Assembly (NCBI GenBank): GCA_015478675.1 | Contig: JADMIH010000113.1 | Location: 1-13,067 of the forward strand | Reading direction: 5' to 3' | DNA from: Chloroflexota bacterium | Lineage (GTDB): Bacteria > Chloroflexota > Chloroflexia > QHBQ01 > JADMIH01 | DNA: 13,067 bases | Shown: positions 12,130-13,067 of the stretch, piece after piece | Layout: the number at the start of each line of letters is the position of its first letter | Numbering within the stretch: the first letter of the stretch is position 1 | Notes under the pieces: generated by a model | Seen by the model: the letters and a program-made list of their open reading frames with translations, nothing else | Databases searched by the model: none | What the model was told of the DNA's origin: nothing | Translations under genes and position numbers: made by a program

Positions 12130-13067
12130 CTACCCTTCGCTGAGGAGTGCATCCATCCTGTCGGCGGCTTCTTTCTGCAATGCCGGGATAACGTGGGAGT
12201 AAGTGTCCATGGTCAGGCTGATCTGGCTGTGGCCGAGCGCTTCCATCACCACGCGAGGGTGCACACCTTGGGCCAGCAGGAGCGATGCGCAGGTGTGGCG
12301 CAGGTCATGGAAGCGAATGTGGGGGAGGCCTGCCCTCTGCAGAGCATCCTGGAAGGAACGGAAAGCGTTTCGCGGATCTAGAGGCGTGCCAATTGTTGAT
12401 GTGAAGACCAGACCGCTCTCCTTCCAGCGCTCGCCGGCGGCAAGTCTCTCTTCTAGCTGGCGAATTCGGTGGGTGCGCAACGCGTTCACGGTCACCTGAG
12501 GCATGAAGATTGTGCGGCGGCTCTTCTGGGTCTTCGGCTCGACCAGTTGGGGCTTGCCGTCAATGCGCTGCAGCGCATATCGCACCCTAAGCGTGCACTT
12601 GTCCATATCGACGTCTTCCCAGCGCAGCCCGAGCGCTTCACCCTGGCGTAATCCGAGGGCGATAGCGACCGAGTAGAGAGCTTCCAGGCGGTCGCCTCGT
12701 ACCGTGGTCAGGAAAACGCGCGCCTCCTCAGGCGTAAGGGAGCGCATTTCGTAGCGGAGCGACCTCGGAGCGTCGACCAACTGCGCCACGTTGCGCGGCA
12801 CGAGCGACCATTTGTATGCGCGCCCCAACGCCATCTTCAGAATAGCGTGGCAGTAGCGTACGGTACGCGGCGCTAGGCCCATTTTGAGTAGCTTGTTGAG
12901 CAAGTGCTGTATTTGCTGCGGGGTGAGTTTGCCTAGTTGGACGCGACCCAGCTCGGGCTCAATATATAAGCGGACGACCTGCGCGTAACTGTCGTACGTT
13001 TTGGGCCTCACTGTTGGGCGCACCGAATCCTCCAGCCATGTAGCAAGGAACTGCCCCAGCGTCTGCC
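12130..13067 (-). CDS. Tyrosine recombinase / integrase, 5' end beyond the window
   Basis: The frame ends at TAG 12130-12132 and stays open to the right edge, reading QTLGQFLATWLEDSVRPTVRPKTYDSY at its visible start; the GTG at 13023 is internal. The N-terminal part is the core-binding (SAM-like) domain: YAQVVRLYIEPELGRVQLGK and KLTPQQIQHLLNKLL. The catalytic domain shows Arg in LGLRQGEALGLRW, Lys in TQKSRRT, H-x-x-R in HDLRHTCASLL, His in LGHSQISLTMDTYSH and the nucleophile Tyr in the same block. All expected catalytic residues are present, so it looks active. This type integrates and excises phages, ICEs and genomic islands, suggesting the genes to its left belong to such an element. It is convergent with the pRiA4b-family gene. 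Confidence 0.93.
   Translation of the reverse strand, partial: QTLGQFLATWLEDSVRPTVRPKTYDSYAQVVRLYIEPELGRVQLGKLTPQQIQHLLNKLLKMGLAPRTVRYCHAILKMALGRAYKWSLVPRNVAQLVDAPRSLRYEMRSLTPEEARVFLTTVRGDRLEALYSVAIALGLRQGEALGLRWEDVDMDKCTLRVRYALQRIDGKPQLVEPKTQKSRRTIFMPQVTVNALRTHRIRQLEERLAAGERWKESGLVFTSTIGTPLDPRNAFRSFQDALQRAGLPHIRFHDLRHTCASLLLAQGVHPRVVMEALGHSQISLTMDTYSHVIPALQKEAADRMDALLSEG

Overview
The window is a moderately GC-rich bacterial accessory region packed with toxin-antitoxin (TA) and defence-type genes, bounded on the right by a tyrosine recombinase. Consensus sigma70-type promoters, good Shine-Dalgarno sites and mixed ATG/GTG starts point to a bacterium. The mixture of gene families (DUF2188, RES, DUF433, long XRE-ImmA/IrrE proteins, an IS1-like element with a long transposase) would suit a Chloroflexota-type genome. 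That assignment is only an impression; no marker gene is present.

Layout. Positions 1-278 (minus) hold the N-terminus of a protein cut by the left edge. Positions 407-1314 (minus) are a TacA/TacT-type pair (DUF1778 antitoxin, then GNAT acetyltransferase toxin) with a near-perfect promoter whose spacer carries a palindromic operator. Positions 1446-1801 (plus) carry a truncated MbcA/ParS-like antitoxin paralogue. Positions 1845-3680 (plus) form a three-gene cassette: a Gly/Ser-rich DUF2188 protein, a Cys-rich putative zinc protein, and a membrane-anchored protein of unknown function whose start directly follows the previous stop. Positions 4095-4549 (plus) hold an intact second copy of the ParS-like gene with the same leader, so the cassette lies between two direct paralogues. 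An orphan DUF433 antitoxin-like gene follows at 4631-4846.

Positions 4916-6636 (minus) are a RES-type TA operon with an unusually long antitoxin, a tandem-repeat translation junction and a promoter embedded in inverted repeats. Positions 6983-9509 (plus) are one XRE-ImmA/IrrE gene split by an intact 1,259-bp IS1-like element. Terminal inverted repeats and an 8-bp target duplication are both visible, and removing the element restores a single 419-residue frame. The protease motif reads HAYAH instead of HExxH. Positions 9694-10803 (plus) are an AbiEi-type antitoxin/regulator with a D...ExK nuclease-like N-terminus and no visible toxin partner. Positions 10986-11843 (plus) are a pRiA4b ORF-3 family protein fused to a CopG-like N-terminus. 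A perfect 17-bp inverted repeat lies at 12002-12043, and the integrase (minus) runs off the right edge.

How it fits together. TA pairs, solitary antitoxins, a dead or split regulator-protease, an IS and an integrase are typical of an integrated element or defence island accumulating and losing modules. The least explained block is the 1845-3680 cassette between the two ParS-like copies; it is the best candidate here for an undescribed system, but its function cannot be read from the sequence alone.
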